Positions 25,560-33,787 of a DNA stretch of 64,000 nt are shown here, piece by piece. Positions within the stretch are counted from its first letter, which is position 1, and each line of letters opens with the position of its first letter. The stretch is taken from the NCBI RefSeq assembly GCF_026226775.1, contig NZ_JAKKOD010000002.1:320501-384500 (forward strand), given 5' to 3'. The translations under genes and the position numbers were made by a program. Origin of the DNA: Avibacterium sp. 21-586 (GTDB lineage: Bacteria; Pseudomonadota; Gammaproteobacteria; Enterobacterales; Pasteurellaceae). The notes under the pieces were generated by a model. It had not been told where the DNA came from and did no database searches. It saw only the letters and a list, made by a program, of their open reading frames with translations.

Positions 25560-26804
25560 ATGATATTATCCTCTATATTTAAAGAATTACGCCTATTAAG
25601 TCGCGATCTGCACGGTGTAGCAGTATTATTTATTATGCCGATTTTATTTATGTTGATTATGTCCGCAGCGTTAAGCAGTGAAAAGGAATTAGGTAATCGT
25701 GGCGAAATTTTGCTACTAGGCACGCCAAATGATCCCCTCAATGACGGATTTTTTAGCGCACTACAACAAGAGGAATTGCTCATAAAACAAGGGGATATTG
25801 CGCAATTAGAGGCTTATCAGCAAGATTTGCAGCAAGAAAAATTTGCTTTGATTGTGGTTAATCCAAATCAAGATAAAAATGCCCTAAAAGAAGAACAGCC
25901 TTTGCAACTTTGGCTTAATCCTAGTGTGGATCGTGCGTGGTTGCTTGGGGTGAAAGGTATCTTGCAAAAACATTATAGCCAGCAACGGCTTGAGCGTTAT
26001 TCCAAAGATAATCACATTGTGTTGAAAAATAATCAACGCAATCCGATGAAACAAATTCAGAAAGAAGTTAATCAAGCGTTGGATAAAAAATTCAATGAAA
26101 TAAATATTTATTTGGCACGAGAACGCTGGCAGGAAATTTATCTTAACCGTCAAGGGGAAAGGGTTAGTCAGCCTAATGCGGTGCAACATAGCGTGCCTGC
26201 GTGGTTAATTTTTGGTATGTTCTTTATTATGATACCCCTTTCTAACGTAATGGCGATGGAGCGACAAACCAACACGCTTACTCGTCTGCGTTTGGCAAGA
26301 GCCTCAAGTTTGCAACTGATTTTGGCAAAATTAGTGCCGTATTTTTTTATCAATCAATGCCAATTTATTGGAATGATCGCCCTAGGCTATTGGGTACTAC
26401 CTATGCTTGCTATGCCCGCTTTTAGCTTAAATGGTGAATGGTGGTATTACGCGGTGCTGTCAGCTACGGTAAGCCTTTCTGCGTTAGGTTACGGCTTATT
26501 AATTAGTGTGATTGCACGCACCACAGAACAAGCCGTGGTGCTAGGTGGCGGTGGCATTATCATTATGGCAGCTATTGGTGGCATTATGGTGCCAACCTAT
26601 GTAATGCCTGAGATTATGCAAAAAATCGCCCAATTTTCACCAATGGGGTGGGCATTAACGGCATTTCAGCAGCTATTATTAAATCAGACAACCTTAATGC
26701 AAATTCAGCCTGAACTTTGGCTTTTAACGGGATTTGGTGCAGCGATGCTATTGATTGCTGTGCTAGTTTACGCCTATCAACTCAAAACACAAGCGAGATT
26801 TTAA
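25560..26804 (+). CDS. ABC-2 type transporter permease
   Basis: This 414-residue membrane protein has one N-terminal helix (about 18-38), a periplasmic domain to about 205 and five or six C-terminal helices (GMFFIMIPLSNVMAMERQ onward). The layout matches ABC-2 exporters of the YhhJ/NatB type. It pairs with the ATPase at 24,138. It begins a second group of DAR genes: the ACP start overlaps its stop by one base (TAATG). A promoter must lie in the 165-bp gap shared with the divergent lipoprotein. Confidence 0.87.
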   Translation: MILSSIFKELRLLSRDLHGVAVLFIMPILFMLIMSAALSSEKELGNRGEILLLGTPNDPLNDGFFSALQQEELLIKQGDIAQLEAYQQDLQQEKFALIVVNPNQDKNALKEEQPLQLWLNPSVDRAWLLGVKGILQKHYSQQRLERYSKDNHIVLKNNQRNPMKQIQKEVNQALDKKFNEINIYLARERWQEIYLNRQGERVSQPNAVQHSVPAWLIFGMFFIMIPLSNVMAMERQTNTLTRLRLARASSLQLILAKLVPYFFINQCQFIGMIALGYWVLPMLAMPAFSLNGEWWYYAVLSATVSLSALGYGLLISVIARTTEQAVVLGGGGIIIMAAIGGIMVPTYVMPEIMQKIAQFSPMGWALTAFQQLLLNQTTLMQIQPELWLLTGFGAAMLLIAVLVYAYQLKTQARF

Positions 26805-27088
26805 TGAGCTACATTTTTACTCTCAGCCAACCTGAGTTAGAACAACAACTGAAAAACTTGATCGTGCAAGAAAGCGATAAAATGGACATTGATCCCAGCA
26901 CAATTAGCGATGATGAGCCGTTATTTGGTGAACAAAGCCGTATCCAGTTAGATTCTTTAGATGCGCTGCAAATTGCGGTGGCACTGCAAGCCCATTTTAA
27001 AGTGAGATTAAATGGCGATCGAATGGTGCGTAAGCATATGATGAATATTCGTGATTTAGCGAGCTTTATTCGTAACCAACATTCTTAA
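26804..27088 (+). CDS. Acyl carrier protein of the DAR module
   Basis: This 94-residue acidic ACP has the attachment Ser in QLDSLDALQIAVAL at about residue 46. It is the third ACP in the window and is distinct from ApeE and ApeF. Its start at 26,804 shares one base with the permease stop. A longer upstream frame exists only inside the permease gene. It most likely carries the acyl chains condensed by the adjacent ketosynthase and then used by DarB. Confidence 0.87.
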   Translation: MSYIFTLSQPELEQQLKNLIVQESDKMDIDPSTISDDEPLFGEQSRIQLDSLDALQIAVALQAHFKVRLNGDRMVRKHMMNIRDLASFIRNQHS

Positions 27089-27090
27089 CA

Positions 27091-28152
27091 ATGCAAAAAG
27101 TTTATATCACCGCAGTCAGCCAGCAAAATGCACAAACTGCCAAACTCAATCCTTGGCAGCAATCTTCAATGCTTGGGCAAACGCAGAATTTGCCCTATTT
27201 TCGTGCTTTTGAGCAACCGCTGCTGAATTTCGAGCAGCTCTGCACTTATTTAGAAAATCACATTGACAACCTATTAACGCAACGGGGTTGGCAAGCTGAT
27301 AGATTGCACAATGCCCCCATTCTTTTAGGCTCAACGGCGTATTTAATGAGTGATTGCGAATTTCGTTGGCAAAACAATCAACCTTTACCGCAAGAATACT
27401 GCCTAGCGGTGATCGCGGAACGACTAAAAGCTCGCTATCAAACACAGGTTTTCAGCTTTGCCACGTCTTGCACTTCATCTGCACAGGCAATGGGCTATGC
27501 TTATCAAATGATTGCGCAAGGACAATGTGAACGTGCTTTGGTGGTTGGATTTGAAATGTTTAACCGTTTAACCTTTGAACATTTCAACGCAATGCATTTG
27601 CTGGCGGAAAATTTCCCCTATCAGCCTTTTGTACAAAGTAACGGCATTATTTTAGGGGAAGGCATCGCTTGCGTGGTATTGGAAAATCAACCAAATCCAG
27701 AGAAAAAGCTAGAAATTTCTGCCATCACCACCATTACGGATTACCATAATCTCACCAATAGCTCCGCAGACGCATTTGCTCAACTGATCGGAAATTGTTT
27801 GCATAAGGCAGGATTGCAAGCTCATCAACTAGCTGGCATTAAAGTTCACGCTGTAGGTGGAAACAGCGATGAAATGGAAATCGCATTTTTACAACATCAA
27901 TTTGCGGCTATTCCTTGCTTTTTAGCAAAACCTTACCTTGGGCATAGTTTAGGTGCAAGTGGGACAATGGAAACCGCATGGCTTTGGCAGCAATTACAAC
28001 AAGAGAACGCAGATTGCCTGTTCATCACGCCACAAGGTGCGATAGATCAGCAATCGCAACCACTTTCCACTGGCTATTATTTGAATTATTTTTTAGGCTT
28101 TGGTGGCAGCAATATTGCTTGGATTCTTCACTGGCAAGGAAAGCGTAATTAA
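27091..28152 (+). CDS. Beta-ketoacyl synthase with an altered active site
   Basis: This 353-residue ketosynthase-fold protein is shorter than the usual 400. Cys is present in FATSCTSSAQAMG (about residue 130), and the second His is present in YLGHSLGASG. The first His, normally in HGT, is replaced: the aligned stretch reads KVHAVGGNSDEME. This may limit decarboxylative condensation, so the protein could work with the KS-like partner that follows or act in acyl transfer. It lies 2 bp after the ACP gene. Confidence 0.82.
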   Translation: MQKVYITAVSQQNAQTAKLNPWQQSSMLGQTQNLPYFRAFEQPLLNFEQLCTYLENHIDNLLTQRGWQADRLHNAPILLGSTAYLMSDCEFRWQNNQPLPQEYCLAVIAERLKARYQTQVFSFATSCTSSAQAMGYAYQMIAQGQCERALVVGFEMFNRLTFEHFNAMHLLAENFPYQPFVQSNGIILGEGIACVVLENQPNPEKKLEISAITTITDYHNLTNSSADAFAQLIGNCLHKAGLQAHQLAGIKVHAVGGNSDEMEIAFLQHQFAAIPCFLAKPYLGHSLGASGTMETAWLWQQLQQENADCLFITPQGAIDQQSQPLSTGYYLNYFLGFGGSNIAWILHWQGKRN

Positions 28153-28153
28153 A

Positions 28154-28786
28154 ATGAAATCAAACAGTTATCTCCAACAGCAAAGCCAATTTATCACTCA
28201 AGGGCAGAGTGAGGCGGAGCTACGCCAACAGCTTAAAGCGTTTGGCGTGGACGCTCGCCGTTTAAGCAAATTTACCCAGCTCTGCTTGCTTGGAGCATTA
28301 CCGCTAAAGCCCTATATTACGCCAAATACAGCCATTTACTTGGCTTCCCCCTTTAATTCACCAAGTAAATTCAACAAATTATTCCACCAGTTAATGGAAC
28401 AAGACTTACCTAGTCCGTTGGATTTTATGGCAAATCTCAATAACGCGACGGTTTTTCAGCTGTCGCAGCTGTTGCAAACCACAGGCAATAGCATTTTCTT
28501 AATCACTTCACCAGAAGATAAGGCGCAGCCATTACAACTGCTGCAAACAGAATTGAAAAACGGCATAACGGATCAAGTATTGTTAGGCTGGGGATTTGAA
28601 TCGCCCACTGATACGGAATGGGAAGGAAGCTGCTGGTGGTTGCTCAGTAATGCCACAGGAGAAAATACGCTAACAACAAGCGCGGTGCAAAATTCGCCAA
28701 ATTTTTCTACTGCACCTTATTCTATGCCTGAAAACCATTATTTGCATTTTGCATTGAACGGACAGAATTTTAATATTGGCGCATAA
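28154..28786 (+). CDS. Ketosynthase-like non-catalytic partner
   Basis: This 210-residue protein resembles the N-terminal half of a ketosynthase without a catalytic Cys (NNATVFQLSQLLQTTGNSIF). It recalls the chain-length-factor-like ApeC of the other operon. It starts one base after the stop of the ketosynthase gene and is the last gene of the module, ahead of a strong terminator. I infer a KS/partner heterodimer, and the similarity is weak enough that the family call is tentative. Confidence 0.6.
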   Translation: MKSNSYLQQQSQFITQGQSEAELRQQLKAFGVDARRLSKFTQLCLLGALPLKPYITPNTAIYLASPFNSPSKFNKLFHQLMEQDLPSPLDFMANLNNATVFQLSQLLQTTGNSIFLITSPEDKAQPLQLLQTELKNGITDQVLLGWGFESPTDTEWEGSCWWLLSNATGENTLTTSAVQNSPNFSTAPYSMPENHYLHFALNGQNFNIGA

Positions 28787-28824
28787 AAAGTATTATGCAA
28801 AAATAAGAGAGTCTGATAAGGTGA

Positions 28825-28860
28825 AAAAATCACCTCCATCATGATGGAGGATTTTTATTT
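28825..28860. terminator. Strong bidirectional terminator closing the DAR module
   Basis: CCTCCATCATGATGGAGG (28,833-28,850) is a perfect 18-bp palindrome with A-rich sequence before and ATTTTTATTT after. It would stop plus-strand transcription of the DAR genes and minus-strand transcription of the amidohydrolase gene. Confidence 0.85.
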
Positions 28861-28867
28861 GTGGAGG

Positions 28868-29857
28868 TTAAATATCTAACCCCAACACTTTTCGTCCATT
28901 GATACTGGCGATGTTTACCATTGCGTCTAAATCTGGGAAGCGGCAGCCTGCGGCGAGTAGGCTGAGTTCTTGCCACATATCCCCTTCACATAGTGGCACC
29001 ATATAATCGCAGATGTTATCTGTGCCAATGGCAACGGTGATGCCTTCGGGGATCATTTCATCAACTGGGGTGAGGGCATTATGGAACGGCATTAAATCTT
29101 CTTTACGGTTACTGTCGATCCACGCCATTGGGCAGGCGATCATCATCATTTGCGCTTGGCGCATTTTTTCGTACAGTTTGTAGCGATATTCACGGGAATG
29201 TGCGCCGATGGAAATGCCGTGAATCGCCACCACGCGTCCTTCCATTCCGTGTTCAATGGTTTTATCGCACAGCTGTTCCGTTTCTTTTTCTTTTGGTGTG
29301 TTGAATTGATCAACGTGAACGTGGCACATAATACCGAGAGATTTAGCTTTATCGAGCAGAATATCCATCGCTTCCAAGCCACGTCCGTAATCCAGCTCAT
29401 CGCGATAAGGCAGCCCGCCTATCATATCCACCATTTCCGAGCCAATATCGAACCATTTTTTCGCGGTGGGTTCGATTACACCTTTTAGGGTTTGATTGGC
29501 GAATTTAAGGGTGATGTCGTGTTTATACACATCACGGGCTTTGTGGGCGGCGATGATAGCGCGATCTTCACAAATCGGATCAATATCTACGAAGGTGCCA
29601 AATGCCGTTACCCCTTGCGAGATCATTAATTCAATGGCTTGGCAAAAGCGTGCATAATAGTCATCTACGGTGGAAGTGCGTTTCACTTCGTCCACTAAAT
29701 CCCATTTTTGTTGTAAATTACTACTGTGATAAATGCCGATTTTTTCCGGCGTCATCGTGAATGCACGGTCTGCGTGAGCGTGAGAGTTTACCCAACCGCC
29801 TTTCTTGATAATTTCATCTCTGATATAGGTTTTAAAGCTACGAACGTGATTACGCAT
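28868..29857 (-). CDS. Metal-dependent amidohydrolase (cytosine deaminase-like)
   Basis: This 329-residue amidohydrolase-superfamily enzyme likely acts as a deaminase or hydrolase on a small nitrogenous ring. Metal ligands are visible: His26 and His28 (SHAHAD), His179/His181 (CHVHVDQF), His213 (AIHGIS) and Asp280 (IGTDNICD). There is no signal peptide. The substrate cannot be told, although cytosine deaminase and chlorotriazine hydrolase relatives share these blocks. Its leader has a terminator-like hairpin. A 5'-truncated copy lies 29,100 bp away on the other side of the pigment island. Confidence 0.85.
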   Translation of the reverse strand: MRNHVRSFKTYIRDEIIKKGGWVNSHAHADRAFTMTPEKIGIYHSSNLQQKWDLVDEVKRTSTVDDYYARFCQAIELMISQGVTAFGTFVDIDPICEDRAIIAAHKARDVYKHDITLKFANQTLKGVIEPTAKKWFDIGSEMVDMIGGLPYRDELDYGRGLEAMDILLDKAKSLGIMCHVHVDQFNTPKEKETEQLCDKTIEHGMEGRVVAIHGISIGAHSREYRYKLYEKMRQAQMMMIACPMAWIDSNRKEDLMPFHNALTPVDEMIPEGITVAIGTDNICDYMVPLCEGDMWQELSLLAAGCRFPDLDAMVNIASINGRKVLGLDI

Positions 29858-30156
29858 AATTTTCTCCGTAATAATGAAAGCGAGGCGGACAATAGGCTAG
29901 ATATGAAAAAATCCCAATAAAGTGGGATCTTGTTATTAAGAGAAAATAGCTTTGCGCTCAAGCGGTGAGTGTCTTGATTGGTATGTTGTGTAATGTTATG
30001 AAAAATTCGCAGATTTTTACTTAATAACATTCTATCTTGTCCAGATTGATTTGAATAATAAGAAGGCGAAATGCCTTTGTTGGGGCGATAGTATAAGCGG
30101 TTCAATAGTAAAAATATAATTGGTTTTAACTATTGGTTGTCTAAATTTTCTGCATT
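29858..30156 (-). promoter_or_regulatory. Leader region of the amidohydrolase gene with a terminator-like hairpin
   Basis: This 299-bp gap carries no convincing gene. On the minus strand an ATCCCA/TGGGAT hairpin followed by a run of six T (29,905-29,927) lies about 50 bases before the start codon. That is the layout of a transcription attenuator or riboswitch expression platform. I could not match the upstream part to a known riboswitch. GGAG precedes the start codon. Confidence 0.5.
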
Positions 30157-31902
30157 TTATTTTTCAAAAAATGCACTATCTTGGTTAAACACTTCTAGGA
30201 ACAAGCCCAGCGGTGGCGTGCGTGAAGAGGCTTTTTCATAAGTGCGGTCATATTTTTGATAATTTCCGCGCCGATCAATGTGATATTGTGTGCCATTAGC
30301 GGTTATGATTACATTCCAGCGATAATTGCCAGCTTGCACCCAAGTGCGGCGTAATGTAGGGTTAAATAAATCCACGCCCTGCGCATAATCGGAAGCAGGA
30401 TTTTGCACGCCAAATAAATGTTTCATTAAGGCAGGCAAAATGTCTGTGTGGCTGGTGAGTTTTTCGACTTGACCTTGCGCTAACCCTTGCCACGCAATAA
30501 TCAGCGGAACCTGAATTTGTTCTGGTGCAAAATAATTGATTTGTTGTTTCTCACTTAATGGCTTGAAGTGATAGCCCTCTTCGGCGGTGATCAAAATTAA
30601 CGTATTTTGACGATCAACTTGATTTAATACGCTATCTAGCAAGCCGTCTAATTCATTCAGTTGAAGGGCATAGCCTGTTTCATTTAAGCCTTGTGGAATA
30701 GTCAAACTTAAATAGCTGAAATAAGGCTTTTCGCTATTGCGTTTCGCATACCAATTTTGCCATTGCTGCACGCTGGCTTGGTTACTGCGAACTTTGTGAT
30801 TTAATTTTTGCTGATTAAACACATTCTGGCTTAACAAGCTAGCGTGAAATCCATCGCTGGCAAATAATCCCAGTTGATAAGACGATTTTTCTTCAGTGAG
30901 TACACGAATCAGTACAGAAGGCGTTTTATTGCTTAATAAGCTATCGGTGTAATTCGCTGTTAATCCGTAGAACAAACCAGTTAAGGCGGTATTATTGTTA
31001 TTGCCCGTGCTGTAATGATTGAGATACTGCGTGGCTTGCTCGGCAAAGGCGCTGAGTTTTGGCATTTTGTCTGCACTAACGGCATCATAACGTAGCCCAG
31101 ATACCGTGATCATCAGAATATTGCTCGGCTTAACTGGAGTAAAATGCAATGGCGATTTCGGGTAATCGATCTTTAAGGCTTCAGGCCGCCCTTCTTGTTC
31201 TAGGGTTTGGCTATATTGATCCTTATCTAAGAAACCGTGCTTTTCCAAGAAAGAGCGCGCCGTCATTGGGTAAGAGAGCGGAAAGTTGGATTTCTGCATT
31301 GTGATTGGGCGATAGATAAAGGCATCTGCCCAAGCATAAATTAAATGGGTGGCAATAAAGGTGCAAACAAAGAATACGCCCACGCCCTTGAGCCATTTTT
31401 GTCGTTCAAGACTGCGCAATTTTTCCCACGACCAACGAGAAAACAGCATTTGAATCAATAGAATAATCGGCATTGGCACGAAGAATAGTTGCCAGTTGCG
31501 CGAAAGTTCACCATTATCAGGATTCACCAATAAATTCCACACTAACGAAGAAAGGTGAAAATTAAAGCGTGCAAAAACTTCGGTATCGACTAATAATAAG
31601 GTGGCACCAATGGTGGTGAGAATCACACTCAGCCCACGGAAAGTGCGGTTGTTTTTTACGATAAAACTGAGCGGAAAAATAATCAGTAAATACAGGGAAA
31701 AAACAATAAAACTAAAATGCCCGAGCAGGCTGATGAAAAAATAGAGCTTGCCAAATAGTGTGTCTGGCCAATCGATCAAAAAGGCGTAACGCGCACCAAT
31801 CACAATCGCCCAAAGGATGTTAAAAAAAGCAAACCAATGCCCCCAAGCGATTTTTCGCGAGGTGTTTTCACGATATTGTTTGCTTGTTTTAATGCCAAAC
31901 AT
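30157..31902 (-). CDS. yejM: Inner-membrane sulfatase-like protein YejM (PbgA)
   Basis: This 581-residue protein has five N-terminal transmembrane helices (to about residue 190) and a C-terminal periplasmic alkaline-phosphatase/sulfatase-like domain (SNILMITVSGLRYDAV, SLTIPQGLNETG, ILITAEEGYHF). YejM/PbgA regulates lipopolysaccharide synthesis through LapB and LpxC in enterobacteria. Several metal ligands of true sulfatases appear degenerate, as in other YejM proteins. It forms a pair with yejL (4-bp gap), opposite yejK, the usual gammaproteobacterial arrangement. Confidence 0.9.
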   Translation of the reverse strand: MFGIKTSKQYRENTSRKIAWGHWFAFFNILWAIVIGARYAFLIDWPDTLFGKLYFFISLLGHFSFIVFSLYLLIIFPLSFIVKNNRTFRGLSVILTTIGATLLLVDTEVFARFNFHLSSLVWNLLVNPDNGELSRNWQLFFVPMPIILLIQMLFSRWSWEKLRSLERQKWLKGVGVFFVCTFIATHLIYAWADAFIYRPITMQKSNFPLSYPMTARSFLEKHGFLDKDQYSQTLEQEGRPEALKIDYPKSPLHFTPVKPSNILMITVSGLRYDAVSADKMPKLSAFAEQATQYLNHYSTGNNNNTALTGLFYGLTANYTDSLLSNKTPSVLIRVLTEEKSSYQLGLFASDGFHASLLSQNVFNQQKLNHKVRSNQASVQQWQNWYAKRNSEKPYFSYLSLTIPQGLNETGYALQLNELDGLLDSVLNQVDRQNTLILITAEEGYHFKPLSEKQQINYFAPEQIQVPLIIAWQGLAQGQVEKLTSHTDILPALMKHLFGVQNPASDYAQGVDLFNPTLRRTWVQAGNYRWNVIITANGTQYHIDRRGNYQKYDRTYEKASSRTPPLGLFLEVFNQDSAFFEK

Positions 31903-31906
31903 TTGA

Positions 31907-32128
31907 TTATTGTTTCTCTTTTAAGGAATTCATTAGCGCGTCAGAAAAAGTTTGTGCAAGGGCGATACGTTGCTGTTGTCCCATATTATTTTTTAGCACA
32001 TTGGTAACCATATTGCCTAACACCACTAAAGATAAATCCACCGGGGTTTGATGTTTTTCAAACACGGCAATGAGTTCATTTAATAACGTATCGACTTGTT
32101 TATCTTGAAATTTTGATTGTTTCGCCAT
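31907..32128 (-). CDS. yejL: DUF1414 family protein YejL
   Basis: This 73-residue soluble helical protein of the YejL (DUF1414) family has no known biochemical function. It contains QVDTLLNELIAVFEKHQTP and NMVTNVLKN typical of the family. It lies directly before yejM and diverges from yejK, an order conserved in Enterobacteriaceae and Pasteurellaceae. Confidence 0.9.
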   Translation of the reverse strand: MAKQSKFQDKQVDTLLNELIAVFEKHQTPVDLSLVVLGNMVTNVLKNNMGQQQRIALAQTFSDALMNSLKEKQ

Positions 32129-32246
32129 AATGAATATTGTTGTTAAATTTGAAGGCTGAGAATAATTTTGCGTATGCTAGCATATTTTCGCCTAAAGTGC
32201 GGTTATAATATCGCACAAATTTGTTTTTATAAATATGGATTAAAAA

Positions 32247-33263
32247 ATGAGTATTACGGTTAAGCAAATTGTGTTACACCAATTGGTCAAACACCAGCAA
32301 GAAGAGGCCATTCAACTTGATGTGCAGCTGCGCAATGAGCTGTTGCTCATTAGCCCTGAAGTCGAACAAATGATGTTACACTTACACCAAGGCTATCAAA
32401 ATAAAGCCAAAGCCTATGGCGTGTTTGAAGAGGCTTCAGCGTTTGCGCAAAATCTTAACCGTTTTCTCGAAAATGAATTAGATTTCCTGCCGTTTAGCCA
32501 CCAATCGGCGCAAAAACTCGCCCAAGAGTTAGGCAAGTATAGTTTTGCTGATAGCGGAACGTTCGTGCTGTGCCAATATAATTTTTTAGCCACCGATTAT
32601 TTATTTATTGCCTTGCTTGATAGCCGAGCCAGTATGTTGGTGGACGAAAATTTAGAAATTCATCGTACGCAATATTTGGACCTCACTCAATTTGACATTG
32701 CTGCACGCATTAACCTGACTGATTTGCAAGTGGACGCCAATTCCAACCGCTATCTTACTTTTATTAAAGGCAAAGTGGGGCGTAAAATTGCCGACTTTTT
32801 TATGGATTTTCTACAAGCGGAAGAAGGCTTAAATCCCCAAGTGCAAAACCAATGTTTATTGCAAGCAGTGAGCGATTATTGCGAACAAGGCGAATTAAAT
32901 AATGAGCAATCGCAAGCGGTGAAAAAGCAAGTGTTTGAATATTGCAAAGGACAAATGAGTGCAGGAGAAGAAATTGAATTGCGGGAACTTTCCGATAATC
33001 TGCCGACTCTAAACGAGCAGTCTTTTGCAGATTTTACCCAAACGCAAGATTACGGCTTAGAAGAGCATATCCCACCTGTGCGTTCAGCGTTGAAAGGCTT
33101 AACCAAGTTTTCAGGCTCAGGCAAAGGGGTCACCATCAGTTTTGACGCAGAGCTAATTAACCAACGTGTGATTTGGGATGAAATGGACGATATACTGACC
33201 ATTAAAGGTTTGCCGCCAAATTTGCGCGATCAATTACAACGTTGGTTAAAAGATAAGAATTAA
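32247..33263 (+). CDS. yejK: Nucleoid-associated protein YejK (NdpA)
   Basis: This 338-residue nucleoid-associated protein has a typical N-terminus and a C-terminal part ending in [18 protein letters not shown]-like sequence. It binds the chromosome. Length matches the family (about 335). The gene diverges from yejLM, and the 118-bp gap between them carries one uptake signal. Confidence 0.92.
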   Translation: MSITVKQIVLHQLVKHQQEEAIQLDVQLRNELLLISPEVEQMMLHLHQGYQNKAKAYGVFEEASAFAQNLNRFLENELDFLPFSHQSAQKLAQELGKYSFADSGTFVLCQYNFLATDYLFIALLDSRASMLVDENLEIHRTQYLDLTQFDIAARINLTDLQVDANSNRYLTFIKGKVGRKIADFFMDFLQAEEGLNPQVQNQCLLQAVSDYCEQGELNNEQSQAVKKQVFEYCKGQMSAGEEIELRELSDNLPTLNEQSFADFTQTQDYGLEEHIPPVRSALKGLTKFSGSGKGVTISFDAELINQRVIWDEMDDILTIKGLPPNLRDQLQRWLKDKN

Positions 33264-33327
33264 TTTGGCAATATGGAGAAGTTTAGGTATTATCCGCTTA
33301 ATTATTAAAGAATAAAAGGTAACGAAT

Positions 33328-33738
33328 ATGCAGTTAAAAACTCTTATTACAGCAGCAATGTTAGCACTAAGCGTAACAGCTTGTTCAACCGTTAGCAAAG
33401 TGGTATATCGTATTGATGTACCACAAGGAAATTATCTTGAAGCCGCAACGGTTGACCAAGTTAAGGTAGGGATGAATAATCAACAAGTTCAATATTTATT
33501 AGGTACTCCTGTATTAATTGATCCTTTTAGTCATAATACTTGGTACTATGTATTCCTTGTTCAAAAAGCGTATCAAACACCAGAGCAACATACTTTTGTG
33601 GTGAATTTTGATGATCGTGGCATTGTTACTCATATTGATTTAGACAAACCTTTACCAGATTCAGATAAAAAAGAGATTAATAATGCAATTATTAAGGCAG
33701 TTGCTGTAGAAAAACATTGGTGGCAATTCTGGAAGTAG
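33328..33738 (+). CDS. bamE: Outer membrane protein assembly factor BamE
   Basis: This 136-residue lipoprotein has a signal peptide and lipobox (VTAC, Cys near 19). The SmpA/OmlA domain carries YRIDVPQGNYL, VKVGMNNQQVQYLLGTP and WYYVF. BamE is a small component of the beta-barrel assembly machine in the outer membrane. The C-terminus extends further than in E. coli, ending KHWWQFWK. It lies 50 bp before cpxR. Confidence 0.93.
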   Translation: MQLKTLITAAMLALSVTACSTVSKVVYRIDVPQGNYLEAATVDQVKVGMNNQQVQYLLGTPVLIDPFSHNTWYYVFLVQKAYQTPEQHTFVVNFDDRGIVTHIDLDKPLPDSDKKEINNAIIKAVAVEKHWWQFWK

Positions 33739-33787
33739 AAGGAAATACTGGAGTTGGTTTAACCATTTTCTGTTGTTAGGAGCGGGT

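Noticed and set aside
29788-30105. 105-residue minus-strand frame over the amidohydrolase leader
   Set aside because: It overlaps the amidohydrolase start and the hairpin, has no ribosome binding site and no recognisable domain. I treat the region as a leader.
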